This document shows, piece after piece, positions 46,736 to 63,068 of a stretch of DNA of 64,000 nt. How positions within the stretch are numbered: position 1 is the stretch's first letter; every line of letters begins with the position of its first letter. The translations under genes were made by a program, and so were the position numbers. Source of the stretch: Thermococcus aggregans. Its GTDB lineage: Archaea > Methanobacteriota_B > Thermococci > Thermococcales > Thermococcaceae. The stretch spans positions 1,054,001 through 1,118,000 of the forward strand of contig NZ_CP099582.1 of assembly GCF_024022995.1 (NCBI RefSeq), read 5' to 3'. Below the pieces are notes generated by a model. The model did not search any database, was not told the DNA's origin, and saw nothing but the letters and a program-made list of their open reading frames with translations.

Positions 46736-48184
46736 ATGCTGCCATGGGTTGAAAAATACAGGCCAAAAAGGCTTGTGGATATAGTAAATCAGGAGAAGGC
46801 ATTGGAAAAGGTTAAGGCATGGATTGAAAGCTGGTTTCATGGAATCCCCAAGAAAAAAGCCCTCCTCCTTGCCGGTCCCCCCGGTAGCGGAAAGACCACG
46901 ACCGTCTATGCACTGGCCAATGAGTATAAGTTTGAAGTAATTGAACTCAACGCAAGTGATGAGAGAACTTTCGGGAAAATAGAGCGCTATCTTAACGCTG
47001 CATATACAATGGATGTCTTTGGAAGGAGAAGAAAGCTGATCTTCCTTGATGAAGCCGATAACATAGAGCCTTCGGGAGCAAAGGAGATAGCAAAGCTCAT
47101 AGACAAAGCAAGGAACCCCATAATAATGTCAGCCAACAAGTACTGGGAAGTACCTTTGGAAATAAGAAATAAAGCGGAAATCGTGGAATACAAGCGTTTA
47201 GGCCAGAGGGATATTTTAAAGGCGCTCTTTAGGATTGTAAAATCAGAGGGTGTTTTTGTTCCTAAGGAAGTTCTAGTGGAAATTGCAAAAAGGGCTAGAG
47301 GAGACTTGAGAGCTGCAATAAATGATCTCCAAAATCTCGTAAGTGGTGGGACGGAAGATGCCGAGCTTGTTCTGGCGTATAGAGATGTTGAAAAATCTAT
47401 CTTTGAAGCCCTTGGAATGATATTTGCTTCAGACAATGCAAAAAGGGCAAAAATGGCCCTTATGAACCTTGACAACACCCCAGACGAGGTTCTTCTTTGG
47501 ATTGAGGAAAACATTCCCTATGTGTACTACAAGCCAGAGGATATTGCGAGGGCGTATGAGGCCATAAGCAGGGCTGATATATACTTGGGGAGGGCAACAA
47601 GAACAGGAAACTACGGGCTGTGGAAGTATGCAATAGACATGATGACTGCAGGAGTTGCTGTTTCGGGAGTAAAGAAAAAGGGATTTATACGCTTTTATCC
47701 CCCAAAAACTCTTAAAATGCTTCGAGATACTAAGGAAGAGCGCTCTATCAGGGAGTCTATAGTTAGGAAAATAATGAAGGAGATGCACATGAGCAAGCTT
47801 GAGGCCATTGAAACAATGCAGATATTCCGAGCTATCTTTGCCAACAACTTAGATGTTGCCGCCCATATAGCGGTTTTCTTGGATCTTGGCGACAAGGAGA
47901 TTGAGTTTCTTACCGGGGATAAAGAAAAGGCAGCAAAGATCAAAGGGAAGATGCTATCTATCCATAGAAAACTAAAGGAAACGAAAACAGAGCTTGAAGT
48001 GAGAATTGAAGAAGCTGAAGCTGTGGAAGAGGCTGCAGAAGAGGAAGAAGTTGAAGAGGAACTTGAGGAGGAAGAAACCGAGGAAAAAGAGGAAGAAGTC
48101 AAAGAGGAAGAGCAGCCCGCAAAGGAGGAAAAAGGAAAGAAGCCCAAACAGGCCACCCTATTTGACTTCATAAAGAAGAAGTGA
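46736..48184 (+). CDS. rfcL: Replication factor C large subunit
   Basis: The clamp-loader large subunit, partner of RfcS. 482 aa. Walker [19 protein letters not shown], Walker [11 protein letters not shown], then the helical collar. A long Glu-rich linker (about residues 420-470) leads to a C-terminal PIP box, [11 protein letters not shown], which binds PCNA. Ten bases separate it from rfcS, with AGGTGAG before the ATG, so the two are one operon. No intein here. Confidence 0.96.
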   Translation: MLPWVEKYRPKRLVDIVNQEKALEKVKAWIESWFHGIPKKKALLLAGPPGSGKTTTVYALANEYKFEVIELNASDERTFGKIERYLNAAYTMDVFGRRRKLIFLDEADNIEPSGAKEIAKLIDKARNPIIMSANKYWEVPLEIRNKAEIVEYKRLGQRDILKALFRIVKSEGVFVPKEVLVEIAKRARGDLRAAINDLQNLVSGGTEDAELVLAYRDVEKSIFEALGMIFASDNAKRAKMALMNLDNTPDEVLLWIEENIPYVYYKPEDIARAYEAISRADIYLGRATRTGNYGLWKYAIDMMTAGVAVSGVKKKGFIRFYPPKTLKMLRDTKEERSIRESIVRKIMKEMHMSKLEAIETMQIFRAIFANNLDVAAHIAVFLDLGDKEIEFLTGDKEKAAKIKGKMLSIHRKLKETKTELEVRIEEAEAVEEAAEEEEVEEELEEEETEEKEEEVKEEEQPAKEEKGKKPKQATLFDFIKKK

Positions 48185-48186
48185 GC

Positions 48187-50056
<1,870 letters not shown>

Positions 50057-50073
50057 TTATGTTTAAATGTTTT

Positions 50074-50997
50074 TCATTTCCAATACGGTTCCCTCATGAG
50101 AACAGCCTTCTTGAAAATTTCGATAAGTTCTTCATCGGAGGCGTTGTTCCTAATTGGGGTTACGATGTCTATTAAATCATTTTTCCTCAAGAGACAGGTT
50201 TTTAAATGGCCCGTTGAGGTGAGCCTTATCCTATTACAATTTGCGCAGAAAACTGTGTTGTGCATCGACCTAACGACTTCAACTTCAGCAATCCCGTATT
50301 CCGTTGGAATAAAATATTTTCTCCTTCTATGCATCTTTCTCTCCCTTATCTCTACTGCAAGTTCCTCAAACTTCTCCTCCAGAGGTTTTAAGGGGTAAAA
50401 GTATTTTTTGAAAAACCATGAATTTTCCATTTCTCTTGGCACTTCAATCTCAATAAGCTGGAGAATAGCCTTTTTCTGAGCGGCATAATTTATCATGTCC
50501 CATATTTCATCATCATTAAGACCTCTCATAACAACCATGTTTAGCTTAACTGGATGGAAAAGTTTGATTGCTTTCTCAATTCCCTCAAGAACTTGAGGAA
50601 GGACGTCAAATCCTGTAATCTCTTTATACTTTTTCCTGTCAAGGGTATCTAGGCTTATGTTTACTCTGTCAAGCCCGGCTTCTTTTAAAGGCTCTGCCAG
50701 TGTCTTCATTGTCGTTCCGTTGGTGGTCATGGAGAGGTCTTCAACATAGGGCCTTATTCTTCTCACTATCTCCACTATATCCTTTCGAATCGTTGGTTCT
50801 CCCCCGGTTAGCTTGACTTTTTTTATGCCGAGCTTTGATGCTATCCGAACTATTCTTTCTATTTCTTCCGGCGTCATCTCTCGAAAGCTGAAGTCTTGTC
50901 CTTCTCTGTGACAATAGAAGCATTTTAAGTTGCACTCGCTTGTGAGAGAAATTCTCAGGTTTGTTACAGGTCTTCCAAAGCGATCTACTAAAACCAT
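50074..50997 (-). CDS. moaA: GTP 3',8-cyclase (molybdenum/tungsten cofactor)
   Basis: A radical SAM enzyme starting molybdopterin synthesis, used for tungsten enzymes in these organisms. 307 aa. The radical SAM cluster is in [12 protein letters not shown], and the second [4Fe-4S] cluster that holds GTP is in [30 protein letters not shown] is the GGE motif. The C-terminal Gly-Gly tail of bacterial MoaA is replaced here by REPYWK. A 17-base gap separates it from DUF835. Confidence 0.92.
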   Translation of the reverse strand: MVLVDRFGRPVTNLRISLTSECNLKCFYCHREGQDFSFREMTPEEIERIVRIASKLGIKKVKLTGGEPTIRKDIVEIVRRIRPYVEDLSMTTNGTTMKTLAEPLKEAGLDRVNISLDTLDRKKYKEITGFDVLPQVLEGIEKAIKLFHPVKLNMVVMRGLNDDEIWDMINYAAQKKAILQLIEIEVPREMENSWFFKKYFYPLKPLEEKFEELAVEIRERKMHRRRKYFIPTEYGIAEVEVVRSMHNTVFCANCNRIRLTSTGHLKTCLLRKNDLIDIVTPIRNNASDEELIEIFKKAVLMREPYWK

Positions 50998-51125
50998 ACT
51001 CTCCCCTCTGCTAATTAAAACGTTAATGCTTTAAAAAAAGGTTTTGGGTAAACAATTATGTTAATCTCAAAGACTGCGAAAAGTAAAAGAACAATGAGGA
51101 GTATATATTCCTTGGGGGATAGCAA

Positions 51126-51884
51126 GTGGAAACAAATAAAATTCGTGAGCTTGTTAAAGAAGCTGAGGCTCTTCACAAAGATTTTCAGAAGTGTTTTCTT
51201 CGTGCTTACTCGCTCTCATCATCTTGGAATTTTGAAGAGTTAAAAAATATCCTATCCGAGCTTTATGAAATCGTTGAAAAGAAATTTGAGGTAGCATTTC
51301 GGATAGCAAACATGTCTCCCCTTTTGGGGGAAGATTTTGAGCGGCTCGCAAAAGAGCTTCAAAAAAACGAGCATCAGATGAAATTTCGTTTGGAAGAGCT
51401 TTTCCTTCTGGTTGAAAGTCCAAAAGTTAGCTTTACTGAAAAAGCCAGGATAAATGCGTCTATTCAAAGGCTGTTGCAGTTCTACAGGGTGTATGACTAT
51501 TCCATAACTCAAACAATTCAAAAGCTGATAGGGGAGCTTGAGGGGCTTATGTTTATAAGTGAAGAGAAGAAACTACCCCCAGCCAATGTTGTTGGTAAAA
51601 TAAAAAGAATAGAGGATTTGGATGAAAAACTAGGACTCTTAATTTCATTCATTCACTACCTCTACAACAGTCCCTCGTGGGTGCATAAAGTTGAAGAAGC
51701 CTTGAGAGATTGGCATTCAAAGGGGTTGCTGTGGGTTGAAGTGAGAAATGTAGAAAGTAACAGTGGAGTCGAGAGAGAGCATGCCGCTAAAATCCTTGAA
51801 GGCTTGACGCTCATTGGTGTTGTGGAAAAACGGGAAAGAGGTGGTGAATATGTCTACAAACTCAGAGGTTTCGGTGAGGATTAG
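51126..51884 (+). CDS. Hypothetical helical protein with winged-helix C-terminus
   Basis: 252 aa. The first 190 residues are long amphipathic helices. The last 60 ([20 protein letters not shown], then [20 protein letters not shown]) look like a winged helix. The start is GTG with GGGGGAT upstream. The 3' end overlaps the FAU-1 start by 35 bases, so the two are translationally linked. A nucleic-acid-related role beside an RNA-binding protein is inference; no family is recognised. Confidence 0.65.
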   Translation: METNKIRELVKEAEALHKDFQKCFLRAYSLSSSWNFEELKNILSELYEIVEKKFEVAFRIANMSPLLGEDFERLAKELQKNEHQMKFRLEELFLLVESPKVSFTEKARINASIQRLLQFYRVYDYSITQTIQKLIGELEGLMFISEEKKLPPANVVGKIKRIEDLDEKLGLLISFIHYLYNSPSWVHKVEEALRDWHSKGLLWVEVRNVESNSGVEREHAAKILEGLTLIGVVEKRERGGEYVYKLRGFGED

Positions 51885-53265
51885 AGGGATATACAGCACT
51901 GCCTTGACAAAGCTGCTCCTTGACGAGGGCTTTAAGATAAGCCAGCCAAGTCCAAAGATCGCTGAAAGGCTAGGCATTGAAAAAGTCTATGACGAGTTCG
52001 ATGTGGATATACAAGATAAAAAAGACTCCCATGGTGTTATACTAGTTGGAACAAAAGTGGAAGAAGTCAAAAAGGTTTTTGAAGAGAAGTTTTTGGATGT
52101 TTTCTTTAGAAAGATGCCTTACCAGCTTTATGGAATATACAAAGGTATTGTTGTTAAAAAGGATGAAAGGTATGTGTATGTGGATATAGGGAGTGCAATA
52201 GGAACACTGCTAATTGAAGAATTCCCTGATGCTGTTGAAGGAGACGAAGTGCTTGTTCAGGTCAAAAAGAACAACCTCCTCCCCCATTTGAGCGTCTTAC
52301 TTACTATACCCGGCGATTATGCAGTGCTTATCCCAAAACCCGTTGGGACACAGAGGCATGTGAAAATCTCAAGGAAAATTAGGGATCAGTCAGAGAGGGA
52401 AAGGCTTAGGATACTTGGACTAAGTGTTGATCTTGGTGAATGGGGAGTTTTGTGGAGAACTGCAGCTGCATATAAAGAATGGAATGTTCTTAGAGATGAG
52501 CTAATAAAGCTTTCAAAGATTGCCGAAAAGCTGAAAGAGGTAGAAAAATACTCTGCTCCTGTCCAAATAGTCGAGGGCAGAGATATCTATGAAGTTGAAT
52601 TTGGTGGCGCGGCAAAGGCAAAGCTTGATGACATAAGAAATGCTGCAACTCCCACAATAGAGGGACATCACAAGTTTAAGGCATATGATCCCGAATTTGG
52701 ATTTGCCGTTGAAATTGCGGAGGGAATTTTAAGTAAAATCCCCTCTCAGAGAAGAAAAGTTAGCGAAGGCTTTTTAGAGGCGTTAACTAATAACAAAGGG
52801 CCAAAGAAAGGATGGCTTTTTAGACTTGAACACGTCAAGCCAGATGGCCAAATAATCAAAATAGGCCCAGGAGAAGTTGTTGAGGTTTCCTTAAATCCGC
52901 TAAAGGTGAAGATTAGAAGAAATCTGAAGCCCGGTAGATTCTACGATGGCTTGGACTTACCAATAGAGGCCGGCGATTACTCAATAACAGAGATTGAAGA
53001 AGGAAAATGGTGGTTTAAACACAGCTATTACGATAGAGAGGGCAATTTGAAGGGAGAGTACTACAACATATGCACTCCTGTTGAGATATACCCGGATAGG
53101 GCAAGATACGTTGATTTAGAGCTTGATATCGTAAAGTGGCCCGATGGAAAGAAGGAGATTATAGACAAAGATGAGCTCAAGAGGCACTACGAGGATGGAG
53201 TTATAAGCGAAAAGCTATACAAGGCTATAGTAAGACTAACTCAGGAGCTTTTTGAGAAGATTTAA
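51850..53265 (+). CDS. Probable ribonuclease FAU-1 (AU-rich RNA-binding, DUF402)
   Basis: 471 aa, matching the Pyrococcus FAU-1 family, which binds AU-rich RNA and has RNase E/G-like architecture. An S1-like strand set ([20 protein letters not shown]) is followed by an RNase G-like core and a C-terminal DUF402 domain (about 330-471, with [20 protein letters not shown]). ATG 51850 has GAGGTGGTGA upstream. It converges on radB with a 41-base overlap of coding ends. A role in 5S or mRNA processing is known for the family only in outline. Confidence 0.88.
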   Translation: MSTNSEVSVRIRGIYSTALTKLLLDEGFKISQPSPKIAERLGIEKVYDEFDVDIQDKKDSHGVILVGTKVEEVKKVFEEKFLDVFFRKMPYQLYGIYKGIVVKKDERYVYVDIGSAIGTLLIEEFPDAVEGDEVLVQVKKNNLLPHLSVLLTIPGDYAVLIPKPVGTQRHVKISRKIRDQSERERLRILGLSVDLGEWGVLWRTAAAYKEWNVLRDELIKLSKIAEKLKEVEKYSAPVQIVEGRDIYEVEFGGAAKAKLDDIRNAATPTIEGHHKFKAYDPEFGFAVEIAEGILSKIPSQRRKVSEGFLEALTNNKGPKKGWLFRLEHVKPDGQIIKIGPGEVVEVSLNPLKVKIRRNLKPGRFYDGLDLPIEAGDYSITEIEEGKWWFKHSYYDREGNLKGEYYNICTPVEIYPDRARYVDLELDIVKWPDGKKEIIDKDELKRHYEDGVISEKLYKAIVRLTQELFEKI

Positions 53266-53926
53266 TTTTTTCCACATCCTCTATCCCTTTATCCGTTATT
53301 TTAAAGTAAACAATGCCCCCCTCTGGTTTGAGCCTATGCCGTTCTAAAACTGCGATTCTAAAACCATTTCTTAGCTTTTCCAATCTGAGGATGTCCTTGC
53401 ATTTATATCCCAGCGTATGCTCTGCTATTGGTTTTAGGACGTTGTGCTTTGAGTCAAAATAAACCTGATTTATGATAATGACCCCTAGATTATACTTCCT
53501 CGCAAGCCAAAGCAGGATCTGGAGTTGTTTTCCGAGATCTGTAGTAACTGCACTTTTGTTTTCCTCTATCCTGTAATGGTTGGTTATTGAGTCCACAACA
53601 ATCAGGGAGAATTTTTCGTTTACGATCTTTTTAAGACTTGAAATTGTTTTCTTCTGCTCTTTGAAATCGAACGATTCAAACACTAGAAATTTCTGTAGTG
53701 TTCTTTCTTTATCCAATCCTCTTGTCTCTGCCATAGTGGCCAATCTCTCGGGAGAGAACCCTCCTTCAGTATCTATATACGCGACTTTTCCGTCATTTAA
53801 AAGACCCACTTGCATTGCTAAGGTGGTTTTTCCGGTAGCAAATGCGCCATATATCTGGGTTAATACTCCTCTACCTATTCCCCCACCAAGTAATTCGTCT
53901 AAGCTCTTACTGCCGGTGGTCAGCAT
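53225..53926 (-). CDS. radB: DNA repair and recombination protein RadB
   Basis: An archaeal RecA paralogue that assists RadA. 233 aa, lacking the N-terminal helix-hairpin-helix domain of RadA. Walker A is [15 protein letters not shown] (about residues 27-41), and Walker B lies in [17 protein letters not shown] 53926 ([13 protein letters not shown]) follows GGTGTGG. The coding end overlaps the converging FAU-1 end. Confidence 0.93.
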   Translation of the reverse strand: MLTTGSKSLDELLGGGIGRGVLTQIYGAFATGKTTLAMQVGLLNDGKVAYIDTEGGFSPERLATMAETRGLDKERTLQKFLVFESFDFKEQKKTISSLKKIVNEKFSLIVVDSITNHYRIEENKSAVTTDLGKQLQILLWLARKYNLGVIIINQVYFDSKHNVLKPIAEHTLGYKCKDILRLEKLRNGFRIAVLERHRLKPEGGIVYFKITDKGIEDVEKIKSSQKAPELVLL

Positions 53927-53937
53927 TATCCACACCG

Positions 53938-54576
53938 CTATACTTCAAAGGGCTTTTCAACTTCAGGAACTTTTACAAGAACCCATATTCTTCTCTCTCT
54001 GAGTTCTTTAATGAGCTCCTCAGCATTCCCCTCGCTGTAAACCCCGTAGTGCATCGGTATTACTATTTTCGGCCGAATTACTTCAACTATGTTTGCTGCT
54101 TCCCTCACGTTCGCGGTGGATCTTCCGCTTATTGGCACGAAGAGGATATCTATCTTTCCCCGGAAATTCTTGAAAATTGGGCTGTAATATGTATCCCCAG
54201 GATGGAAAAGTGTCTTTCGTTCATTGGAAATAGTGTATCCCAACGGGTACTGACTTGAGGGATGCTCCACGAATATTGCCCTCACTTTAACCCCGTTCTC
54301 AAGCTCTATCTCCTGACCTCCCTCTATTTCCATGACTTTAGTTATTCCATCGCTTATTGCCATAAGATAAACGGGCTTTGGTCCTATAACGGTAGCGTCC
54401 CTAAGTCTCGCCAGAAGGGGTGTTTTGCCGTAGTGGTCGATGTGTTCATGGGTAACTAATATGTAGTCGATGCCATCTATGGCATCATCGTTGACATATT
54501 CATAGGGATCTATCAGAATTTTCACGCCATTTATTTCAATCCAAAAACACGCATGACCATACCAAATAATCTTCAT
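53938..54576 (-). CDS. Metallo-beta-lactamase fold metal-dependent hydrolase
   Basis: A 212-aa cytosolic hydrolase of the UPF0173-like branch. Metal ligands: [30 protein letters not shown], and IPMHYG. The substrate is unknown. It ends 12 bases before radB and faces the same way, so they may be cotranscribed. Confidence 0.85.
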   Translation of the reverse strand: MKIIWYGHACFWIEINGVKILIDPYEYVNDDAIDGIDYILVTHEHIDHYGKTPLLARLRDATVIGPKPVYLMAISDGITKVMEIEGGQEIELENGVKVRAIFVEHPSSQYPLGYTISNERKTLFHPGDTYYSPIFKNFRGKIDILFVPISGRSTANVREAANIVEVIRPKIVIPMHYGVYSEGNAEELIKELRERRIWVLVKVPEVEKPFEV

Positions 54577-54677
54577 GGGCGTAGCCTCCGGGAATAATAG
54601 ATTGAAACTCCACTTAAATCTTTCCCATCAAACGTTGGTTTTATAAAGGAATTATCATTATTTCGATTTGAAGGCAT

Positions 54678-55031
54678 ATGAAGGGATTAATAGTCAAAGA
54701 ACCATTTGCTTCATGGATTGTGGAAGGGAAGAAAGAATGGGAGATTAGAAAAAGCTCCACCAAGATTAGAGGAGAAGTTTACATTATAAACAGAGGTTTT
54801 GCAATAGGAAAAGCTGAACTTGTAGATGTTTTGGGTCCCTTCACACCCGAGGAATTAAAAGATTATAAGGAAAAGCACATGGCCGAGTATGACTTCTTGA
54901 AGGAATATTCAAACGGCAAAAAGCTCTACGCGTGGGTCTTTAAAAATCCGGTAAAATTTGAGAAACCCTTGGAAGTTATAATGCCCAAAGGTGCTCAGAT
55001 ATGGGTTAACATTAGGGGGTTTAAAGAGTGA
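54678..55031 (+). CDS. ASCH domain protein
   Basis: 117 aa, a single ASCH (PUA-like) domain: GLIVKEPFASWIVEGKKEWE, IRKSSTKIRGEVYI, IGKAELVDVLGPF, and a C-terminal MPKGAQIWVNI. ASCH proteins bind RNA or modified nucleosides; the specific role is unknown. A TTTATAAAG TATA lies about 37 bases upstream. Its end overlaps the DUF1614 start by 4 bases. Confidence 0.82.
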   Translation: MKGLIVKEPFASWIVEGKKEWEIRKSSTKIRGEVYIINRGFAIGKAELVDVLGPFTPEELKDYKEKHMAEYDFLKEYSNGKKLYAWVFKNPVKFEKPLEVIMPKGAQIWVNIRGFKE

Positions 55032-55726
55032 GGAAATACTTTTTTCTCCCTCTGACATTGCCCTTCTTGATTCTCTTAGTCCTTCTGCTGCCGCTCATCT
55101 TCATACTCTTTGCGAGTACAATAACTCTGGCATTTCAAAAGCTGGGCCTTCCCCTTCCGGTTGCTTTTACGTTGTTCTGGGCGTCATTAATAGGAAGCTT
55201 CATCAACATTCCGATTAAGGAAATTAGAAGCTATGGGCCGATTGTCAGGGTTGCCAAAGTGTCGTTTTTTGGCATCACTTATCCCGTTCCATATGTTGAC
55301 TGGGGTGAGCAAAAAACGGTAATCAGTGTTAACGTTGGAGGGGCCCTTGTTCCAATTAGCGTGGTCTCTTATGAGATATTGAGGCTTATAATTCTTGAGC
55401 AGAATGACCTTTTGATTAGAGTGGCTATCGCCATTCTTATCTCAACGATAATCAGCAAGGCTTTTTCAAGACCTGTGAAAGGATTAGGCATAGCAATCCC
55501 GACTTTTATTCCTCCATTGGTTGCTGCTCTCTTAGCTCTTACTATAGGAGCTCCAAATAGGCCTCTAGTGGCATATACGAGCGGTACAATGGGCGTTCTC
55601 ATAGGGGCTGATCTGTTGAACTGGGACAAACTTAAGGATCTCGGAGCGCCAATGGTTAGCATAGGTGGTGCTGGCACTTTTGATGGTATTTTTCTTGCTG
55701 GAATCATAGCGGTCTTGCTGGTATGA
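55028..55726 (+). CDS. DUF1614 integral membrane protein
   Basis: 232 aa with six or so hydrophobic segments. The N-terminal double helix and SLIGSFINIPIKEI match DUF1614, an uncharacterised family. The start is GTG, overlapping the ASCH stop as GTGA. A conserved core (VNVGGALVPISVVSYEIL, then FIPPLVAALLALTIGAPNRP) suggests a transporter-like fold; the function is unknown. Confidence 0.75.
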   Translation: MRKYFFLPLTLPFLILLVLLLPLIFILFASTITLAFQKLGLPLPVAFTLFWASLIGSFINIPIKEIRSYGPIVRVAKVSFFGITYPVPYVDWGEQKTVISVNVGGALVPISVVSYEILRLIILEQNDLLIRVAIAILISTIISKAFSRPVKGLGIAIPTFIPPLVAALLALTIGAPNRPLVAYTSGTMGVLIGADLLNWDKLKDLGAPMVSIGGAGTFDGIFLAGIIAVLLV

Positions 55727-55771
55727 AAAAGATATTAAACGTTAGCCCTATTCTCTTTGGAGGTGATAGTG

Positions 55772-56626
55772 ATGAAAATAGTGCTGGGGAATGGAGCGTA
55801 TCACATGGCGGAAGAAGTCAAGATGAAAGCGGGCAACTATAACAAAGAGGTATTAGACGTTGAGATAAAGAAGTTCCCCGATGGAGAAAAGTACGTGAGG
55901 GTTCTCGGAGAGGGGAAAGAAGCCATTGTTGTTCAGTCTACCTTTAACCCCCAAGATGAGCGCCTTATTGAGCTTCTCCTCCTAGGAGATGCCCTCAGAG
56001 AGAGGGGATTTGAACATCTTAAGGCAGTTGTGCCGTATTTGGCTTATTCAAGGCAGGACAGAGTAACTAAAGATGGAGAACCAATAAGCGTTAGAGCAGT
56101 TATGAAGGCGCTTGGTCTTTACTATGATGAACTCTACGTCTTTGACCTCCATAACCCCGAAACCCTGAAATACTTCCCTGGGAAGAGTGTTAACTTAAGC
56201 CCTGCCAGGGCTATAGCCGAGTACTTCAAGGAGAAGCTTGGTGATGGATTGGTTTTAGCTCCGGATAAGGGTGCGTTGGAGAGGGCAAAAGCCGTTGCAG
56301 AGCTTCTCAACTTGGAGTTTAGCTACTTCGAAAAGAAGCGTATCTCTCCAAGGGAAGTTCAGATGACTCCAGTGGAAGTTGATGTGAAAGGAAAGAATGT
56401 GCTTATAGTTGATGACATCATAAGTACTGGAGGAACAATGATAAAGGCAGCCAATATACTTAGGGAAATGGGGGCTGGAAAAATATTTGTTGTTGCAACC
56501 CACGGAGTCTTTGCTGAGGGGGCAATTGAAAGAGTTAGCAAGGTAGTTGATGAACTCGCTGTGACCAATACTATCCCAACTCCAGTTTCGAAAATAAGCG
56601 TTGTTGAGGATATTCTGGCGCTTTAA
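55772..56626 (+). CDS. prs: Ribose-phosphate pyrophosphokinase
   Basis: Makes PRPP from ribose 5-phosphate and ATP, feeding purine (purF at the left edge), pyrimidine and His/Trp synthesis. 284 aa. The ATP flap is [11 protein letters not shown], the metal site VFDLHNPE, and the PRPP loop [12 protein letters not shown]. The N-terminus [15 protein letters not shown] is archaeal. ATG 55772 is chosen; GGAGGTGATAG lies upstream and also contains alternative TTG/GTG codons. Confidence 0.93.
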   Translation: MKIVLGNGAYHMAEEVKMKAGNYNKEVLDVEIKKFPDGEKYVRVLGEGKEAIVVQSTFNPQDERLIELLLLGDALRERGFEHLKAVVPYLAYSRQDRVTKDGEPISVRAVMKALGLYYDELYVFDLHNPETLKYFPGKSVNLSPARAIAEYFKEKLGDGLVLAPDKGALERAKAVAELLNLEFSYFEKKRISPREVQMTPVEVDVKGKNVLIVDDIISTGGTMIKAANILREMGAGKIFVVATHGVFAEGAIERVSKVVDELAVTNTIPTPVSKISVVEDILAL

Positions 56627-56770
56627 AGGTCTTCAAATGCTTTTCTCATTATTTATTTTGGACGATCTCAAGACTGTCTCAATGGGTGGTGCCCTTTTGT
56701 TGCTTCATGGTTGGGAGTGGGGAATTCTAGTACTGTGTGTTTAATTGCAAAATTTTTTGACATGCAAATG

Positions 56771-56779
56771 TTTAAAATA
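56771..56779 (+). promoter_or_regulatory. Probable rRNA operon TATA box
   Basis: TTTAAAATA preceded by CAAATG. Transcription would begin near 56803, about 320 bases upstream of mature 16S, so the transcript would include the structured leader. Confidence 0.5.
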
Positions 56780-56879
56780 TGGCAAAGTTAAACTCTTTTT
56801 TAACAGCTTCTTTTCTAAAAATACGGCTTCTCAAGGTTTTGCAAAAATTTTTCATTGTGGGGGTCTTGAGCTATAGGGT

Positions 56880-57000
56880 GGAGCGCCCGAACAGGGCGCA
56901 ACGAAACCCGAGCGCCAAGACGGCGGCGTCGGGGGGACAGGGTGCAAAGCACCCATGATGAACCCCGCCCTCCAGCTCGGGTCACAACAATGTGCGCTCC
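56880..57000 (+). ncRNA. Structured GC-rich leader RNA with H/ACA-like features
   Basis: GGAGCGC (56880-56886) pairs with GCGCTCC (56994-57000). Inside, ACCCGAGC (56906-56913) pairs with GCTCGGGT (56975-56982), followed one base later by ACA (56984-56986). The upper part has GGGG/CCCC, an ATGATGAA internal loop that could form a kink turn, and GGGTGC-AAA-GCACCC. That order (stem, pocket, upper stem with K-turn, ACA) is the archaeal H/ACA layout. SRP RNA and RNase P RNA signatures are absent. Confidence 0.4.
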
Positions 57001-57034
57001 CGAGGAAACGCCGAAAGGCGGACCCCTCGGGGGT

Positions 57035-57074
57035 AAGGCAGGCCCAACACCCCGACCAAACCCCGGATGGGTTT
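57035..57074 (+). other. 16S rRNA processing stem, 5' arm
   Basis: AAGGCAGGCCCAACACCCC (57035-57053) and CCCCGGATGGGTTT (57061-57074) are exact complements of 58639-58657 and 58618-58631. With the unpaired bases between them they form the long helix around 16S that the splicing endonuclease cuts as a bulge-helix-bulge. Confidence 0.85.
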
Positions 57075-57122
57075 TATGGTACTCCCCTTTGAGGGGAGTC
57101 CCACCGGCCGTACTCCTATAGC

Positions 57123-58608
<1,486 letters not shown>

Positions 58609-58617
58609 TATCGCCGG

Positions 58618-58657
58618 AAACCCATCCGGGGGGCTTAAGGGGTGTTGGGCCTGCCTT
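58618..58657 (+). other. 16S rRNA processing stem, 3' arm
   Basis: AAACCCATCCGGGG (58618-58631) and GGGGTGTTGGGCCTGCCTT (58639-58657) complement the leader arms at 57061-57074 and 57035-57053. Together they close the 16S precursor helix before tRNA-Ala. Confidence 0.85.
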
Positions 58658-58662
58658 CTCGT

Positions 58663-58739
58663 GGGCCGGTAGCTCAGCCTGGGAGAGCGCCGGCTTTGCA
58701 AGCCGGAGGCCCCGGGTTCAAATCCCGGCCGGTCCACCA
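58663..58739 (+). tRNA. tRNA-Ala (anticodon TGC) in the 16S-23S spacer
   Basis: Acceptor GGGCCGG pairs with CCGGTCC, including the G3-U70 pair that defines alanine identity. Anticodon stem CCGGC/GCCGG encloses TTTGCAA with anticodon TGC. The T arm, discriminator A and encoded CCA follow. Position between 16S and 23S is the standard euryarchaeal arrangement. Confidence 0.95.
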
Positions 58740-58810
58740 CGAAAAGGTGCACATCCCGAGCAAACGCTCGGGGTGGAAGGGTCCTAGACCCCCGAATAGG
58801 GGGTCACGAT

Positions 58811-58837
58811 GAGGACCGTGCATAGGCGGATTTGGCC
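58811..58837 (+). other. 23S rRNA processing stem, 5' arm
   Basis: Complementary to 61914-61940 over 27 bases with a single mismatch. A second helix (ATGTCCAGCCCCC, about 58845-58857, with GGGGGCTGGACAT, about 61896-61908) continues it toward the mature 23S ends as a bulge-helix-bulge substrate. Confidence 0.82.
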
Positions 58838-58865
58838 CAAAAAATGTCCAGCCCCCAAGTAGGGG

Positions 58866-61889
<3,024 letters not shown>

Positions 61890-61913
61890 CGAAAGGGGGC
61901 TGGACATTTGATA

Positions 61914-61940
61914 GGCCAAATCCACCTATGCACGGTCCTC
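61914..61940 (+). other. 23S rRNA processing stem, 3' arm
   Basis: GGCCAAATCCACCTATG and the following CACGGTCCTC complement 58811-58837, closing the 23S precursor helix. The operon transcript therefore extends at least to here. Confidence 0.82.
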
Positions 61941-62018
61941 AAAATAATCTTTTCCTGCTTTTCTGAACATCGATAAATTCAAGAACCTTAATTTGTATGA
62001 ATATTCTTGGTGGTAGTG

Positions 62019-62501
62019 GTGAAATTGTTAGTGCTAGATTTGGATGGCACATTATGGGATCATCAAGATGCTTCTCGGCTTGTTCCTCCATTTCAGAGGA
62101 ATGGAAATGAGATAATCGATGCATACGGAAATAAGCTAAGATTATTTGATGGTGTGTTGGAGTTTCTGGAATGGGCAAAGGACAGGTTTATTTTGAGCAT
62201 AGCAAGCTGGAACGTTAAGGAACTTGTGAGGCCAATTCTGGAGGAGTTTGGTATTTGGGAATATTTCCTCTTTCCAAAAATAGAATATCACCCAAACAAA
62301 GCAGATATGATACTTCGAACGTTGAAGCAGCTTAAAAGTGCAGGATATGAAGTGTCGGAAATTATTTATGTCGATGATAGAACAATTCACCTTGGAGATA
62401 TAAAAAAGAGGATTCCAAATCTCAGATTTATACACATGTGGGTTGATGTAAAGAGCTTTGAGGAGCTTAGAGAGCTCTTAGAAGATTGTGAGGTGATATA
62501 A
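62019..62501 (+). CDS. Magnesium-dependent phosphatase MDP-1 (HAD superfamily)
   Basis: 160 aa. The HAD catalytic motif LLVLDLDGTLWDH opens the protein, ILSIASWNVKEL is motif II, and the acidic motif IYVDDRTIHLGDIK is motif III. MDP-1 enzymes dephosphorylate protein phosphotyrosine or sugar phosphates in characterised cases; the substrate here is unknown. GTG 62019 is chosen because GGTGG lies about six bases before it; earlier in-frame TTG/GTG codons overlap that site. It ends directly before DUF366. Confidence 0.85.
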   Translation: MKLLVLDLDGTLWDHQDASRLVPPFQRNGNEIIDAYGNKLRLFDGVLEFLEWAKDRFILSIASWNVKELVRPILEEFGIWEYFLFPKIEYHPNKADMILRTLKQLKSAGYEVSEIIYVDDRTIHLGDIKKRIPNLRFIHMWVDVKSFEELRELLEDCEVI

Positions 62502-63068
62502 ATGGAACTTTTGGTTATAGGAGATAGAAGGATAGACTACGACGGCTCGGCAATAAAAAGCCACTGGGCTTACAGAAACTTTGGGATTCTGGGAAATTCC
62601 ATAGTGGTTTTTAGAGGCAGATGTGACGTAAAAATTGAAGAAATGATTGATATTGAAGATCTCCGGCAGAAAAAGGAAATTAAAAGCGACGACATGGTTC
62701 ATTATATAGTAGAGGTTTTTGATTATCCAAGCACTCTCATGGCATCTGCTCTTCAAAAACTCTTCATAGCAAAGCTTTGTGAACTGTTGGGAGAATACAA
62801 CATAAAAACTTCCAGAAAGGGAGATGACATTTACGTAAATGGCAAGAAGCTCAGCATCTCAATAGCCACGGTTTCACCAGTTAGCGTAAAAATACATATT
62901 GGAATAAACGTTGAGGCAAAAGGTATCCCGAAAGGGGTCGATGCAATTGGACTTAAAGAGCTTGGAATACTTGATATTGCAGAGTTCATGGAAAAGAGCG
63001 GAAAGGCTCTAGCTGAAGAGTTCACTAAAGTGAAGAAAGACAGCCTCAAGGTGAGGTGGGCCGAATAA
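62502..63068 (+). CDS. DUF366 family protein
   Basis: 188 aa, recognised as DUF366, found in archaea and some thermophilic bacteria and of unknown function. Conserved blocks: DGSAIKSHWAYRNFGILG, GDSI-type turn, SDDMVHYIVEVFD, and SISIATVSPVSVKIHIGINV. The fold looks class II synthetase/lipoate-ligase-like (a strand-rich core), which is inference. ATG follows the MDP-1 stop without a gap; GAGGTGAT lies inside that gene end. Confidence 0.75.
   Translation: MELLVIGDRRIDYDGSAIKSHWAYRNFGILGNSIVVFRGRCDVKIEEMIDIEDLRQKKEIKSDDMVHYIVEVFDYPSTLMASALQKLFIAKLCELLGEYNIKTSRKGDDIYVNGKKLSISIATVSPVSVKIHIGINVEAKGIPKGVDAIGLKELGILDIAEFMEKSGKALAEEFTKVKKDSLKVRWAE

Larger units (their letters stand above)
56627..57122. 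other. rRNA operon promoter and leader region
   Basis: An AT-rich first half carries the operon promoter. From about 56870 the DNA becomes strongly GC-rich and folds into nested helices, including an H/ACA-like unit, a tetraloop hairpin at 57001-57029 and the 5' arm of the 16S processing stem. No protein gene is present. Confidence 0.7.

Noticed and set aside
47695-48171. Plus-gene antisense frame rich in serine opposite the rfcL tail
   Set aside because: It is the reverse of the Glu-rich RfcL linker and has no independent evidence.
56870-57030. SRP (7S) RNA or RNase P RNA in the rRNA leader
   Set aside because: The conserved SRP GGAA-loop segment and the RNase P GAGGAAAGTC signature are absent, and the region is too short for either.
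61890-62018. 5S rRNA gene after 23S
   Set aside because: Only the processing-stem arm and a short promoter region are present; 5S is usually unlinked in Thermococcales.
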